Assembly: GCF_910577135.1 (NCBI RefSeq)
Contig: NZ_CAJTLL010000009.1
Location: 1-64,000 of the forward strand
Direction: 5' to 3'
DNA length: 64,000 nt
Origin: an uncultured Helicobacter sp.
GTDB lineage: Bacteria; Campylobacterota; Campylobacteria; Campylobacterales; Helicobacteraceae
Under the pieces are notes generated by a model, which ran no database searches, was not told where the DNA came from, and saw only the letters and a program-made list of their open reading frames with translations. Below are positions 17,521 to 26,626 of this stretch, in pieces. The position numbers and the translations under genes are program-made. Within the stretch, counting starts at the first letter, position 1. Each line of letters starts with the position of its first letter.

Positions 17521-18664
17521 ACCACTTCCTTTGTGTCGTGTCTATATTTTTGACAAAATGAACAATGCGCTCACACGCATTTTCATCACCATAGGGATTG
17601 GGGAGATTGGCTATTTGTGTGCGGTAAGATTCATCAAAACACGCCTTTTGTAAAGCTTGTATAATGTCTTGCTTTTTATGCGGGACAAAGCATACATTTC
17701 CTGCATTGAGACGTCCCTTTTGACGATTGCCAATATTAACAACAGGGAGCTTGTAAAATGGGGCTTCTAAGATTCCCATACTTGAATTACCAGCAAGTGC
17801 AAGTGTATGACGGATAAGACTTATAAAGAATTCACGCGGGAGGGTTTTAAAGAATCTGATATGAGAATATTTCTGCTCTGCTTCTTGTATAGCTTCTAGA
17901 ATTTTATAACTGCCCGGGTCTGTGTTAGGGTAAATACCTACGACTTTAAGGTTATGTGCTGTGGCAAATTCTGCGCAGGATTCTATGGCAACTTGCATTT
18001 GAGAATAGGCATCATATACCTCCGAGCTTAGTGGGTGTTTAAGTAGCACGATGTAGTTAGATGTAGCTATATCAAAATGTAAAAAATCGCTTAATTCTTT
18101 GCGTGATAAATGCGGAGTGTTGGCAATATTAGCATAAGAGGTATTACCACTGCATACAATCCTCCATTCATCTTCACCAATTTTAAGCAGATTCTGTGCG
18201 TATTGCTCGGTGGTAGTGCAATGAATATGGGCTAATTTAGAACAAGCAAAGCGGATAGGATCATCAGCATTCCCATATACGGGGTCGCCTCCACCACAAT
18301 GAATCGTAAGAATATCCATATAATTGCCAACTACACAAGTAGCAATACTTTCCTCCCTATCGCCTAGTACGAGTAGAAAATCAGGCTTTTCTCTTTCGGC
18401 TGTTTGCGTAAGGGCAGTGATGAGCAATCCCACCCCCTTACTTCTTTGGGTAAGTCTATCAGTGCTTAAAAGACAATCAATCTTATCGGCTATGCGGAAT
18501 CCATCGGATTCTATTTTTTTATATGTATTGCCGTGTATATCACTTAAATGAGCGTTAGCTACGGCTATGCACACATCAAAGCCCTCTTTTTCAAAAGCTT
18601 TTAAAATGGGATATAAAATATCATATTCGCTACGGATTCCACTGACTGCTAAAATTTTTTTCAT
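17498..18664 (-). CDS. NeuC/WecB-type UDP-sugar 2-epimerase (copy 2)
   Basis: 388 residues. The fold signatures are present but differ from the other two copies: VSGIRSEYDILYPI instead of GTRAEWG, LLVLGDREESIA, HCGGGDPVYGNADD, and AGNSSMGILEAP with NIGNRQKGR. It may act on a different nucleotide sugar from the other NeuC-type proteins. It begins with an ATGA overlap on the HAD gene and overlaps the deacetylase by 23 bases. Confidence 0.85.
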   Translation of the reverse strand: MKKILAVSGIRSEYDILYPILKAFEKEGFDVCIAVANAHLSDIHGNTYKKIESDGFRIADKIDCLLSTDRLTQRSKGVGLLITALTQTAEREKPDFLLVLGDREESIATCVVGNYMDILTIHCGGGDPVYGNADDPIRFACSKLAHIHCTTTEQYAQNLLKIGEDEWRIVCSGNTSYANIANTPHLSRKELSDFLHFDIATSNYIVLLKHPLSSEVYDAYSQMQVAIESCAEFATAHNLKVVGIYPNTDPGSYKILEAIQEAEQKYSHIRFFKTLPREFFISLIRHTLALAGNSSMGILEAPFYKLPVVNIGNRQKGRLNAGNVCFVPHKKQDIIQALQKACFDESYRTQIANLPNPYGDENACERIVHFVKNIDTTQRKWYVKTQLC

Positions 18665-19302
18665 ATTTGCAACTCCCGTAATTCCTTAAAGTTTGTAATA
18701 CTTAAGGAAGCATAATCACACGGGATAAGTCTCCCATATCTGCGTTTGAGCCATATGCTATATATGCCTGCATTATTTGCCCCTTTGATGTCTGTTGTTG
18801 GATTATCCCCTATGAAAGCACAAGATTGAGGACTAAGCTGCAAGATTTCTAGAATCCTGTGAAACGCGCTTATATGTGGCTTCTCATACTCTTTCCCATA
18901 AGCCCTAGCATAGACAATAGGAATGTTTTTAAGCCCTAATAGGCTAATCTTATGAGACTGCGCTTTTATATCGCCATTTGTTAAAATGCCATATTTGATA
19001 TTTTTTGTTTGAAGCAGATTCAAAAAATCTTTAGCGTCATCATAGAGTTGCAAAGAGGTTGGCATACTTTGGTAGAGTGAAAATAATTCTTCTTGCTTCT
19101 GTGAGGTATAAAAATCAAAGCTTTTGAGCCAATCGCCAAAAATATCTTTTGAGTGCAGACGAAAATTATCATCAAGAATAGTATTAATAAGCTGTATATC
19201 GCACCCATAGCGGTGGCAAAAGCTTTCACAAATGGCTTTTAGAAAGATATTTTCATCATAGAGTGTATTGTCTAAATCACAAATGAAAGCTTCAAAGCGC
19301 AT
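18661..19302 (-). CDS. HAD-superfamily hydrolase
   Basis: 213 residues, IA-type HAD phosphatase. Motif I is CDLDNTLYDE, motif II is YGILTNGD, the lysine region is KEYEKPHISAF and motif IV is FIGDNPTTDIKGANNAG. A sugar-phosphate or acyl-phosphate substrate is likely from the setting but not provable. A TGCTATGAT box at 19327-19332 about 25 bases upstream may be an internal promoter. Confidence 0.85.
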   Translation of the reverse strand: MRFEAFICDLDNTLYDENIFLKAICESFCHRYGCDIQLINTILDDNFRLHSKDIFGDWLKSFDFYTSQKQEELFSLYQSMPTSLQLYDDAKDFLNLLQTKNIKYGILTNGDIKAQSHKISLLGLKNIPIVYARAYGKEYEKPHISAFHRILEILQLSPQSCAFIGDNPTTDIKGANNAGIYSIWLKRRYGRLIPCDYASLSITNFKELRELQI

Positions 19303-19327
19303 TACTATCCTTTTAGTGAGTTTGACA

Positions 19328-20377
19328 TCATAGCATATTTTCCCACCATTGAGTAAAATAGCGATAGAATCTGTATTGCTTATCTTTGTAGAGATTTTTG
19401 TCTATATGTATGTTTTCACCTAATGCAAGTTTTAAAGCAAAGTAGGGAAAATTTAGCCCAAAGTATGTATCTACCCCGCTACTAGCACCTAGTCTTGGAT
19501 TTAAATCAAAAAGCACAAGAGAGGCGTTTTCATTATGCGCTAGTTCCATATTATTTGTGTAATCTAATGAAAAAGTTTGAATGATATGAGAACAAAGCTC
19601 TTCTAGAGACTCATTATAGCGGACATAGCCACGATATGTTTGAGAGGCATTACCCCATTCACGTATATGCTCCATTGTAATGATATTCTTACCTTTTTGA
19701 CAAAGTGAATAAGCCGAAACAAAGGGTTCTTGTAAATATTCCATAATGATAAGGTCATCAAAAGATCTTTTATCTTTTAAGATAGATTCAAAAAAGCTCA
19801 GAGGCATTTCATTGGCTGGCTTAATGCTAAAAACCTCTTTTTGAAGTAATGAATCACTTAAGATATATACGCCCCTGCCACCTCTCCCTAATCGTGGTTT
19901 GATAACACATTTTTTATGCGGATAGCCGAGTGAAAAAATAGCCTTCAAGAAGTCTTCAAAAGTAGATACAAGATGATATTTAGGCGCATATTGTGGAAGC
20001 TCTTTTTTGAGATTCTCATATGCGGCAAGCTTATCATAAGCAATAACTAAATCCTCATATTCTCCTACCATAATAGGAATATCAAAATGCTTTTTGTATT
20101 GAGAAAGTGCGAGATTATCATCATTGCCACAGGGTATAATGACATCAATTTGATATTTTTTAACCATACTTAGCATAAAATCAATAAATCCTTTTGTATC
20201 TTTTGCGCTATCTGGAGATTGCTCAAATATATCTACAAACTTTCTTCCACAAGCTCCGCTAAAGCTATCGCTTCCGTATAAAAATACTTCTCTTTCACCA
20301 TTGTTTCTTAGAGCTAATAGACAATCAGGGCTGGTTAATCCCCCTATGGTGGTAATGAAAATTCTTAGTTTATTCAT
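19328..20377 (-). CDS. ATP-grasp ligase (copy 1)
   Basis: 349 residues. CarB-like ATP-grasp fold: an N-terminal Rossmann-like part (IFITTIGGL), then ATP-binding KPRLGRGGRGVYIL and the metal site LFDLNPRLGASSG. The family joins a carboxylate, through an acyl phosphate, to an amine. Here it may attach an amino acid or other acid to an amino sugar, which is inference. The start at 20377 is chosen because AAGGAGG lies six bases upstream. It overlaps the aminotransferase by 8 bases. Confidence 0.85.
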   Translation of the reverse strand: MNKLRIFITTIGGLTSPDCLLALRNNGEREVFLYGSDSFSGACGRKFVDIFEQSPDSAKDTKGFIDFMLSMVKKYQIDVIIPCGNDDNLALSQYKKHFDIPIMVGEYEDLVIAYDKLAAYENLKKELPQYAPKYHLVSTFEDFLKAIFSLGYPHKKCVIKPRLGRGGRGVYILSDSLLQKEVFSIKPANEMPLSFFESILKDKRSFDDLIIMEYLQEPFVSAYSLCQKGKNIITMEHIREWGNASQTYRGYVRYNESLEELCSHIIQTFSLDYTNNMELAHNENASLVLFDLNPRLGASSGVDTYFGLNFPYFALKLALGENIHIDKNLYKDKQYRFYRYFTQWWENML

Positions 20378-21512
20378 TGAATGCCTCCTTGAGTTTTGAA
20401 GTGATAAAGCGCACATCTTTAAGCTTAATACCCATATGTATGGGGAGTGATATATGATTTTCTATGGTGGGTTGAGTAGAGGGGACATAAGATACTAAAG
20501 GGTGATTTGCTAAAAGTGGCTGTTTATGCAAAAGTGGTTTATAGGGTGCGTCTGCATAAATATGATAGGATTTAAGATATTTGATGATATTATCTGGGCT
20601 ATGCTTATGGAGGAAAATAATAAAACGCCAAAAACTATGCCTAAAGCCCGATGGAATTGCCTGTGGGCTGATAGTTTTATTTTTGATAAAAGTATGCAGA
20701 TATTGTTTGTATGCAAGGCTAAGTTTTTGACGATAGGCAAGTTGAGATTCTAAAGCTGCTAATCCGCTAAGCCCCATAATAGCGCTAAATTCAGGCAATC
20801 TATAATTACTACCAAGTGTGATAAACTGCTCTTGTTCCTCATAGGGTTTTAATCCGCGATTAGCTAATGAGCGACAAGTAAAGGCAAAATCTTTGTTTTT
20901 GCACACTATCATTCCTCCCTCGCCACAGGTAAGAATCTTGGTGCTATAAAAGCTAAACACAGCGATATCACCAATGCTCCCTGCCTTGTGTGATTTGCCT
21001 TTAGAATCTATGGCGATTGCGCCGTGTGCGTGGGAGCAGTCTTCAATAAGTGTAATATGCCTTTGCTTGCATAATGTGGCAATGGCAAAAATATCAGGGC
21101 TAATAAGCCCGGCAAAATGCACGATAACTATGGCTTTAGTCTGTGGGGTGATGGCGGATTCTATGGTGTGTGCGCTTAGCATAAAGTCTTTATCTACATC
21201 GACTAGTCTAAGTCTAATGTTATTTGCCAACACACTGCTTGCATTGGCAAAAAATGTCTGTGTTGGCACGATAACTTCATCATTATGTTTTAGCTCTAAT
21301 GCCTTAAAGACGACATCTAATGCGCTTGTGCAGGAATTTGTAGCAATGGCATTATTTGCCTTGCAATATGCGGCAAATTCATTTTCAAAGCGCACTACAG
21401 CCTCTCCCATAGAAAGTTTAGAATCCCCTCTAAGCATAGAGCGTGTCTCTTTAAGAATATGATGAATTTGTCTTTGGGTAAAGTATGGACACGCGCTAAA
21501 ATATTTTTTCAT
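20370..21512 (-). CDS. DegT/DnrJ/EryC1-family aminotransferase
   Basis: 380 residues, PLP-dependent sugar aminotransferase. The substrate-side motif NSCTSALDVVFKAL, the aspartate region LIEDCSHAHGA and the lysine loop FYSTKILTCGEGG are intact, as are the C-terminal residues KDVRFITSKL. It probably converts a keto group on a nucleotide sugar to an amine. The start overlaps the epimerase stop by ATGA. It is distinct from the LegC-type enzyme at 41006-42190. Confidence 0.88.
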   Translation of the reverse strand: MKKYFSACPYFTQRQIHHILKETRSMLRGDSKLSMGEAVVRFENEFAAYCKANNAIATNSCTSALDVVFKALELKHNDEVIVPTQTFFANASSVLANNIRLRLVDVDKDFMLSAHTIESAITPQTKAIVIVHFAGLISPDIFAIATLCKQRHITLIEDCSHAHGAIAIDSKGKSHKAGSIGDIAVFSFYSTKILTCGEGGMIVCKNKDFAFTCRSLANRGLKPYEEQEQFITLGSNYRLPEFSAIMGLSGLAALESQLAYRQKLSLAYKQYLHTFIKNKTISPQAIPSGFRHSFWRFIIFLHKHSPDNIIKYLKSYHIYADAPYKPLLHKQPLLANHPLVSYVPSTQPTIENHISLPIHMGIKLKDVRFITSKLKEAFNE

Positions 21513-22474
21513 AGTATACCTCCTTGTAATATGATGTCTTTTGCATAAGATTCTAATCCCGCCTGTATGCTAGGGGGAGTGAAGTGGAGTAGCTGCTGTG
21601 CTTTGGTAGTATCAAGGATTGCATTAAAGGGATTTGGCGATGGCTTGGGGCTTAGGATAAGCTTAGAGCGTGAATGAAGGGATTCTATAAGTTGTTGTGC
21701 TATAAAGGCTGTATTTTGAGAATCTTTACTCCCTATCACAAATGCTTCATATTGTTGTAGATTTTGAGCTTGTGCTGCGGATATAAGAGCCTTGATAGCG
21801 TCATTAATATATAAAATATTGCGTAAAACTTGACCATTATTGAAAAGCACAATATCTTTATTTTGCCACGCATTTTTAGCAAACTCATAGACGACACCAC
21901 CAAGGTGATTGACCCCAAAAAGAGCAGGAAAGCGCAATGTAATGGCTTGAAGCTGATTTGATTTAAATGTAGCGATTTCTAAGAGTTTTTCACAAGTATA
22001 TTTGGCAAGTGAGTAATAACTCATAGGAGAGATAGGGGAGCGTTCTGTAATAATATAATTCTGTTTAGAATCTGGCTGTGCAAATACTGAGGCGGTTGAT
22101 GAAAAAATGATTTTTGGAATATGGCGAGTGATGGTAAAATCAATAAGGTTAATTGTAGCGTTAATCGTATATTCAGTATATTCAGTATATTCAAGACTAG
22201 CGTATTCTACCATAGAAGCGAGATGAAAGGCAAGAGAAAACTCATAATTTTTTAGTGAATCTTTATCAAGATTCTTTAGTTCTAGTTGCTCATATTTGAA
22301 GTTTTTATGAGCGAGTGTATCGGCACTTAAGAAACCTCTTTCTTTGGGGCTTAAATTCGCATTATAGGGATTTTTCCTCCCTATACCTAGCACCTTATAG
22401 CCTTGAGTTAAGAGGGCTTCACAAAGGCTTGAGCCAACAAAGCCGCTTGCTCCTGTTACTAAGATGTATTGCAT
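21509..22474 (-). CDS. NAD-dependent nucleotide-sugar epimerase/dehydratase
   Basis: 321 residues, extended SDR. NAD motif VTGASGFVGSS at the N-terminus; catalytic YSLAK with SST upstream. It could be a 4-epimerase, 4,6-dehydratase or 4-ketoreductase; the sequence does not decide. Three exact copies of a 9-base unit add EYT repeats in an otherwise ordinary surface region. It ends in an ATGA overlap with the aminotransferase, which suggests the two act on the same sugar. Confidence 0.88.
   Translation of the reverse strand: MQYILVTGASGFVGSSLCEALLTQGYKVLGIGRKNPYNANLSPKERGFLSADTLAHKNFKYEQLELKNLDKDSLKNYEFSLAFHLASMVEYASLEYTEYTEYTINATINLIDFTITRHIPKIIFSSTASVFAQPDSKQNYIITERSPISPMSYYSLAKYTCEKLLEIATFKSNQLQAITLRFPALFGVNHLGGVVYEFAKNAWQNKDIVLFNNGQVLRNILYINDAIKALISAAQAQNLQQYEAFVIGSKDSQNTAFIAQQLIESLHSRSKLILSPKPSPNPFNAILDTTKAQQLLHFTPPSIQAGLESYAKDIILQGGIL
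22167..22193 (+). repeat. Three tandem copies of a 9-base unit inside the epimerase gene
   Basis: GTATATTCA three times in a row, in frame, encoding EYT repeats on the minus strand. Copy-number change would alter length without breaking the frame. Confidence 0.85.
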
Positions 22475-22504
22475 ATTCTCTCCTTGCTTATAGCAAGGAG
22501 AGAT

Positions 22505-23444
22505 CTAGAAGTAGATTTCTTTATAGCTCCTTGCCATTTTTAGCCCATATCGAATAGGTTTTGGTGTAATGGTGCGATGATAGACAAACATTTCTATCAT
22601 CGCCTCCACCCAATTTTCACTTGCTGCAAAGCTTAGGGCTGAACCACCACCTAATCGGGGATTAACCTCGATAAATATGGGTTTATTTTCCTTGGTAATA
22701 AATGCTTGTATATTGATAGCCCCTATAAAATGGATATGTGAGGCTATGTATTGAATGTGAGATTCTAAGCACTTGACATCACACACCTCGCCTTTAGTGG
22801 ATTTACCTCCTTGCACACCAATACGGCGACGAGGAATGATATATATGGCTTCACCTTGTGCATTAAAGAGGCAATCGATAGTGTATTCTTCACCAATGAT
22901 ATGCTCTTGTGTGATAAATGAGAGAGAATCTTCATCATTATCCCCCCCCCCCGTTAAAAAATCTATCTATTTGTGCTAGCTCGATTCCACTACCTCCACG
23001 TCCAAAACGGGGTTTTAAGACACCATAATGTTTATAAAGGCTGCTTTTGGGTGTGGGGATTCCTATCTGGCAAAAAAATTGATATGTTTGCCATTTATCT
23101 AAGAATGTTTGTATTGTATGAGGTGCAGAGATGATAACTAGGATTCCATATTGTGCAAAATGTGCTTTTTGCTCACTCCAGCCTAAAAGACTTTCATCAA
23201 GTGTGGGAATGACTATATCGATATGATGAGCGCGGCATAGATGGAGTGTTTTATCACATAAATGAGGGTCGCTTACTTTTGGCATAATGATAAAATCATC
23301 GCATTCTATAAAGGCAGTATTGAAGCTATCAATATCACTTCCGCATACGATATGCCCTGCATTTTTGATTGCTTCTATCATATATGAGCTTGTGAGGCAG
23401 CCACTTGCTTCAATTAAGATTTTCAAAGGTTTTTTATTGCTCAT
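22505..23444 (-). CDS. ATP-grasp ligase (copy 2), phase-variable, out of frame here
   Basis: Two open frames join into one protein of about 312 residues: an N-terminal part (MSNKKPLKILIEASGC to FGRGGSGIEL) and a C-terminal part with the metal-site EVNPRLGGGSALSF. They are split by a G11 tract after DRFFN; G10 or G13 would restore DNDEDSLSF and the rest. ATG at 23444 follows AAGGCAG. It resembles copy 1 in fold and probably makes an amide on a sugar intermediate. As assembled only a truncated product without the metal site is made. Confidence 0.82.
22942..22952 (-). repeat. G11 tract in ATP-grasp gene (off)
   Basis: Coding strand: TAAC-G11-ATAATG. The current length leads straight to TAA. G10 or G13 gives the full gene. 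Confidence 0.9.
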
Positions 23445-24227
23445 ATTCTGCCTTTTTACATACGATGTAATAGCGGCTTTGAATACTGCCATCGATAAGA
23501 TTTACTGATGATTTCTTTTCACCCCAAATGATTTCAAAAGTGCTTTTTTTAAATAATCTTTGTATTTTGGGATAATCAAAAAAGCTTTGTATAGTGCCTT
23601 TTTCGTGGGATTCTTGCACTTCTATTTCATCAGTAAAGGTAGATTCTTGTATATTGCTAAAGCCACTTGTAGAATCTTCCCCAATGAGCGAGCAAAAAAA
23701 GTAGGTTTTACTCACATAGGCAATTTGACTTACTAAATTTTGTGCTAAATCAAAAGGGAGGGAATCTAGCACCCCATAGCTTATAGTAAAGTCAAAAGTA
23801 TTATGTTTAAAAGGTATATGCTCTCCGTCATACACTCTGAAATCAATATCTAAATTTGCATTTTGTGCTAAGCGTTTAGCTTGAGAGATAGCATATTCAC
23901 TAATATCAATACCACAGGTTTCTATCCCAAATTCACTCATTAACATACTCTGCCTCCCAATACCACAGCCAAAATCAAGTGCTTTGATAGGATAAAGTGC
24001 ATTATCCCCCCCCCCCCCACAGCTTCTATAAGCTTATCACCTTGCGTAATACCAATGCCAGAGCGGTAAAAATCTCCACGATATATCACATCGCTAAAGC
24101 GATGAGAATCTATTCTCTTGCGTATAAAGCGATTGAGAAAGCGCACTACCTCTTCGTGTGGGTAAAAAATCGCATTTTCTCCTCGTGCGTAGCTTTCATT
24201 CCATTGTGTAACTTTCATATCTTTCAT
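23434..24227 (-). CDS. SAM-dependent methyltransferase, phase-variable, out of frame here
   Basis: Full length would be about 263 residues. The N-terminal part VTQWNESYARGENAIFYPHE is typical of a class I methyltransferase group; the SAM loop LDFGCGIGRQ comes just after the tract, then the acidic CGIDISEYA and YDGEHIPF. A G13 tract at about residue 74 shifts the frame; G11 or G14 restores it. ATG at 24227 has AAGGAG five bases upstream and overlaps the stop of a small upstream gene. The methylated substrate is probably a sugar or its acyl group. Confidence 0.82.
24006..24018 (-). repeat. G13 tract in methyltransferase gene (off)
   Basis: Coding strand: CTGT-G13-ATAATG. G11 or G14 joins the N-terminal part to the SAM-binding domain. 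Confidence 0.9.
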
Positions 24228-24397
24228 TTTTGCTCCTTAGGTAGATTGATAAAGATGTTGCAAAAGATTTGGTGTGATTTTTGCAGTTGTGGTAAGGTGT
24301 ATGGATAGATTTGAAAAAAAGAGGGCAAAGAAATGTATCGCCTTGCTAATGATTGCTGAATGTGAAAATACGTTTTGTAGGCGGCTGTTTGTGTCAT
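24224..24397 (-). CDS. Small unrecognised protein of 57 residues
   Basis: ATG at 24397 is preceded by AAGGAG at the ideal spacing, and the TGA overlaps the methyltransferase ATG as ATGA, the same arrangement as real gene pairs in this island. The product begins MTQTAAYKTYFHIQQSLARR and is polar and aromatic, with no signal peptide or membrane helix. No family recognised. It may be a real small protein or a leader that feeds ribosomes to the methyltransferase. Confidence 0.55.
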   Translation of the reverse strand: MTQTAAYKTYFHIQQSLARRYISLPSFFQIYPYTLPQLQKSHQIFCNIFINLPKEQK

Positions 24398-24437
24398 TTC
24401 TGCTCCTTTTACTTATTTTGAGGAGCAGGGGGAGGGA

Positions 24438-25377
24438 TTAGAAGTAGCTACCCTCCTTTGGCAATGGATTCAATTCGTGTTTGGTAAGTAGAAGCCCTTT
24501 GTCATAGGCTTTGACTAAAATGCCTTGAGAATCCACTTTGAGAATCTTGCCCGATTCGATATGAGGTAGGTCTATTTCTATGATTTTTGCTTCCCATACT
24601 TTATAATATGTATCATTATAAAGTACTTCTGCTCCAACATAGGGTTTGCTTAAAGCACGGATAAGGTTATAAATACCCAATGCGCTCATTCTAAAATCGA
24701 TTATGCCATCACGCATACCTCGCTTTCGCCAAAGATTGGCATAGGTATGCTCTTGAGGGGTTGCCATTGAGGAAATGATGGAGCGATATGTGTATAGCCC
24801 CCCCCCCCACAATATTTTTTGCTTTTAAAGCAAGAATCTTTGTAGTGAAGTCATAGATTTGCTGCTGGGCTATTTTTTCTACTTTCTCACATACACTTGC
24901 GGCATTATCTGTAAAGGCAATATCAAAAGGCACTTGCGAGATAATATCTCCGCTATCAGCACCTTTATCCATTAGAAAGAAGCTTGAAGCACTTTTATCC
25001 AATCCTAAGGCTAATGCCCAAATGATAGGGTGGCGTCCGCGATTATGAGGTAGGGCGGTGGGGTGATAACCGATGATAGGATAGGAGGTTAAAAACTTTT
25101 CTTTAATAAGTGAGCTCCAGCCTAGGCAATATATCACATCAGGAGCACAAGATTCTATAAAATCAAATATATGCGGGGCATTAATATCAGGCGCATAGAT
25201 ATAGGGGATATGATTTTCCTCACATAATGGAGCAAGATTACAAAAATCAGCATTAAACGAGGATTCTGCTTTTGTTGCTACGCCTACGATGTGTATATCA
25301 GTAGTAGCTGACATATCAATGAGTGTTTGAAGTGATGTGTGAGAGAATGCTACACAACCAATAAAAAAGATATTCAA
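24438..25377 (-). CDS. Formyltransferase-family protein (A), phase-variable, out of frame here
   Basis: About 312 residues when in frame. N-terminal methionyl-tRNA-formyltransferase-like fold with IGYHPTALPHNRGRHP and DKGADSGDIISQ: the catalytic histidine and aspartate are present, but the usual asparagine two before the histidine is tyrosine. The C-terminal part (NLWRKRG to the end) carries the OB-like domain. A G11 tract after residue about 190 shifts the frame; G10 or G13 restores it. It probably formylates an amino sugar. A promoter-like box lies about 33 bases upstream. Confidence 0.82.
24798..24808 (-). repeat. G11 tract in formyltransferase A (off)
   Basis: Coding strand: TTGT-G11-CTATAC. 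G10 or G13 gives the full protein. Confidence 0.9.
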
Positions 25378-25409
25378 GCCCTATCCTTTATTCCTTGCTC
25401 TTATGTGTG

Positions 25410-25415
25410 ATTATA
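25410..25415 (-). promoter_or_regulatory. Extended -10 promoter for formyltransferase A
   Basis: TGCTATAAT on the minus strand, 33 bases before the ATG at 25377. The same nine bases occur before neuC copy 3, the M23 peptidase and the helicase in this window. Confidence 0.6.
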
Positions 25416-25425
25416 GCACAAGGTT

Positions 25426-26583
25426 TTAAAATTCTATATCGTAAAAGGCTTTTTTCAAGATACCCTCAAGCGGATAGCTTTTAAGAATCTCTATTGTTTT
25501 TTCACTCGCACCGCCTTCTCCGTAAGGATTTTTGACATTTTTAAGTATGGCTTTAAAGCTTGGAGAGATGGCGTGTTTGATACAAGAGAGGATTTCATCT
25601 GTATCAGGAGCACACGAAAGCACAGAATCTGCCTTAATACGCCCTTTTTGCCTATCTCCTATATCGATTGTAGCGACTTTGAAGCTTGGTGCTTCTCCTA
25701 AGCCACTAGAGCTATTACCTATCAGGGCATCAACATAGCACATTGTGCTTAAGTATCGTAATTGCCCCATAGAGGTAAAGGCGATTGAATGCGGATGAGA
25801 ATGGATAAAATTATCAATCATTTCATTGATGATACGTCCATCTGTATCGGCATTTGATTTAGTGAAGATAAAGCCTACTTGGTGGGTTTGAGCGAATATC
25901 TCAAGTGCGTTTAGAAGGGCTTGAAATTGTTCTTGGGAGGAATTATTTTCAAGGGTAACAGGGTGAAAGGTGATGAGAAAATTATAAGTGGCAAATTGAA
26001 ATTGTAATGATTCCTCTAAAGCGGGTTTATCTAGTAAGTTTAATACCTTAATACTATCAATGCCAAAGCCACCGACATTAAATACTCTATTTGGACTTTC
26101 ACCAAGTTGAATTACTCGTTTTCTATACGCTTCTGTGGCGACAAAATGCAAATGACTCATTTTAGTAATGCTATGTCTAATGGCTTCATCAATCAATCCT
26201 TGTGTCGCCTCTCCGCCGTGCAAGTGAGCCACAGGGATACGGCATATCATCGCACTCGCTACACAGGCAAATATTTCATATCGATCACCAAGCACAACGA
26301 TAATATCAGGTTTTAATTCTTCATAAGTCTCGCAAATGGAGATTTGGGCTAATCCCATTGACTTACAAATGCCAGTGGGTGTATCTGCGCTAAGGATAAT
26401 CTCGCATTTTTTATCAATGGGGAGATTAATATCGCGGTAAGTTAAGCCAAATTCTGTGCTTAGGTGCATACCTGTGGCGATAAGCTGGAGTTGTAATTCA
26501 TTGTCGGCATAAATTTTATGCGCAAGAGGAGCGAGCAGCCCCCATTCTGCACGTGTGCCTGTGATGATACAAATTTTACGCAT
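25426..26583 (-). CDS. NeuC/LegG-type hydrolysing UDP-sugar 2-epimerase (copy 3)
   Basis: 385 residues from ATG at 26583 (AAAGGA five bases upstream). ITGTRAEWGLLAPL, VVLGDRYEIFA, HLHGGEATQGLIDEA, FTKSNADTDGR, IGNSSSGLGEAP and DIGDRQKGR are all intact. It sits close to neuB with only the membrane protein between them, so it is the best candidate for the epimerase that feeds NeuB. It has its own extended -10 promoter. Copy 1 is its closest relative in the window. Confidence 0.9.
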   Translation of the reverse strand: MRKICIITGTRAEWGLLAPLAHKIYADNELQLQLIATGMHLSTEFGLTYRDINLPIDKKCEIILSADTPTGICKSMGLAQISICETYEELKPDIIVVLGDRYEIFACVASAMICRIPVAHLHGGEATQGLIDEAIRHSITKMSHLHFVATEAYRKRVIQLGESPNRVFNVGGFGIDSIKVLNLLDKPALEESLQFQFATYNFLITFHPVTLENNSSQEQFQALLNALEIFAQTHQVGFIFTKSNADTDGRIINEMIDNFIHSHPHSIAFTSMGQLRYLSTMCYVDALIGNSSSGLGEAPSFKVATIDIGDRQKGRIKADSVLSCAPDTDEILSCIKHAISPSFKAILKNVKNPYGEGGASEKTIEILKSYPLEGILKKAFYDIEF

Positions 26584-26610
26584 ATTATTCCTTTGAGGAG
26601 AAATATGCGC

Positions 26611-26616
26611 ATTATA
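26611..26616 (-). promoter_or_regulatory. Extended -10 promoter for neuC copy 3
   Basis: TGCTATAAT on the minus strand, about 28 bases before the ATG at 26583, in the short gap after the membrane-protein gene. Confidence 0.6.
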
Positions 26617-26626
26617 GCAAAACTCT

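Noticed and set aside
20510-21462. Open frames on both strands inside the DegT gene
   Set aside because: They are shadows of the aminotransferase; codon use and family motifs support only the main frame.
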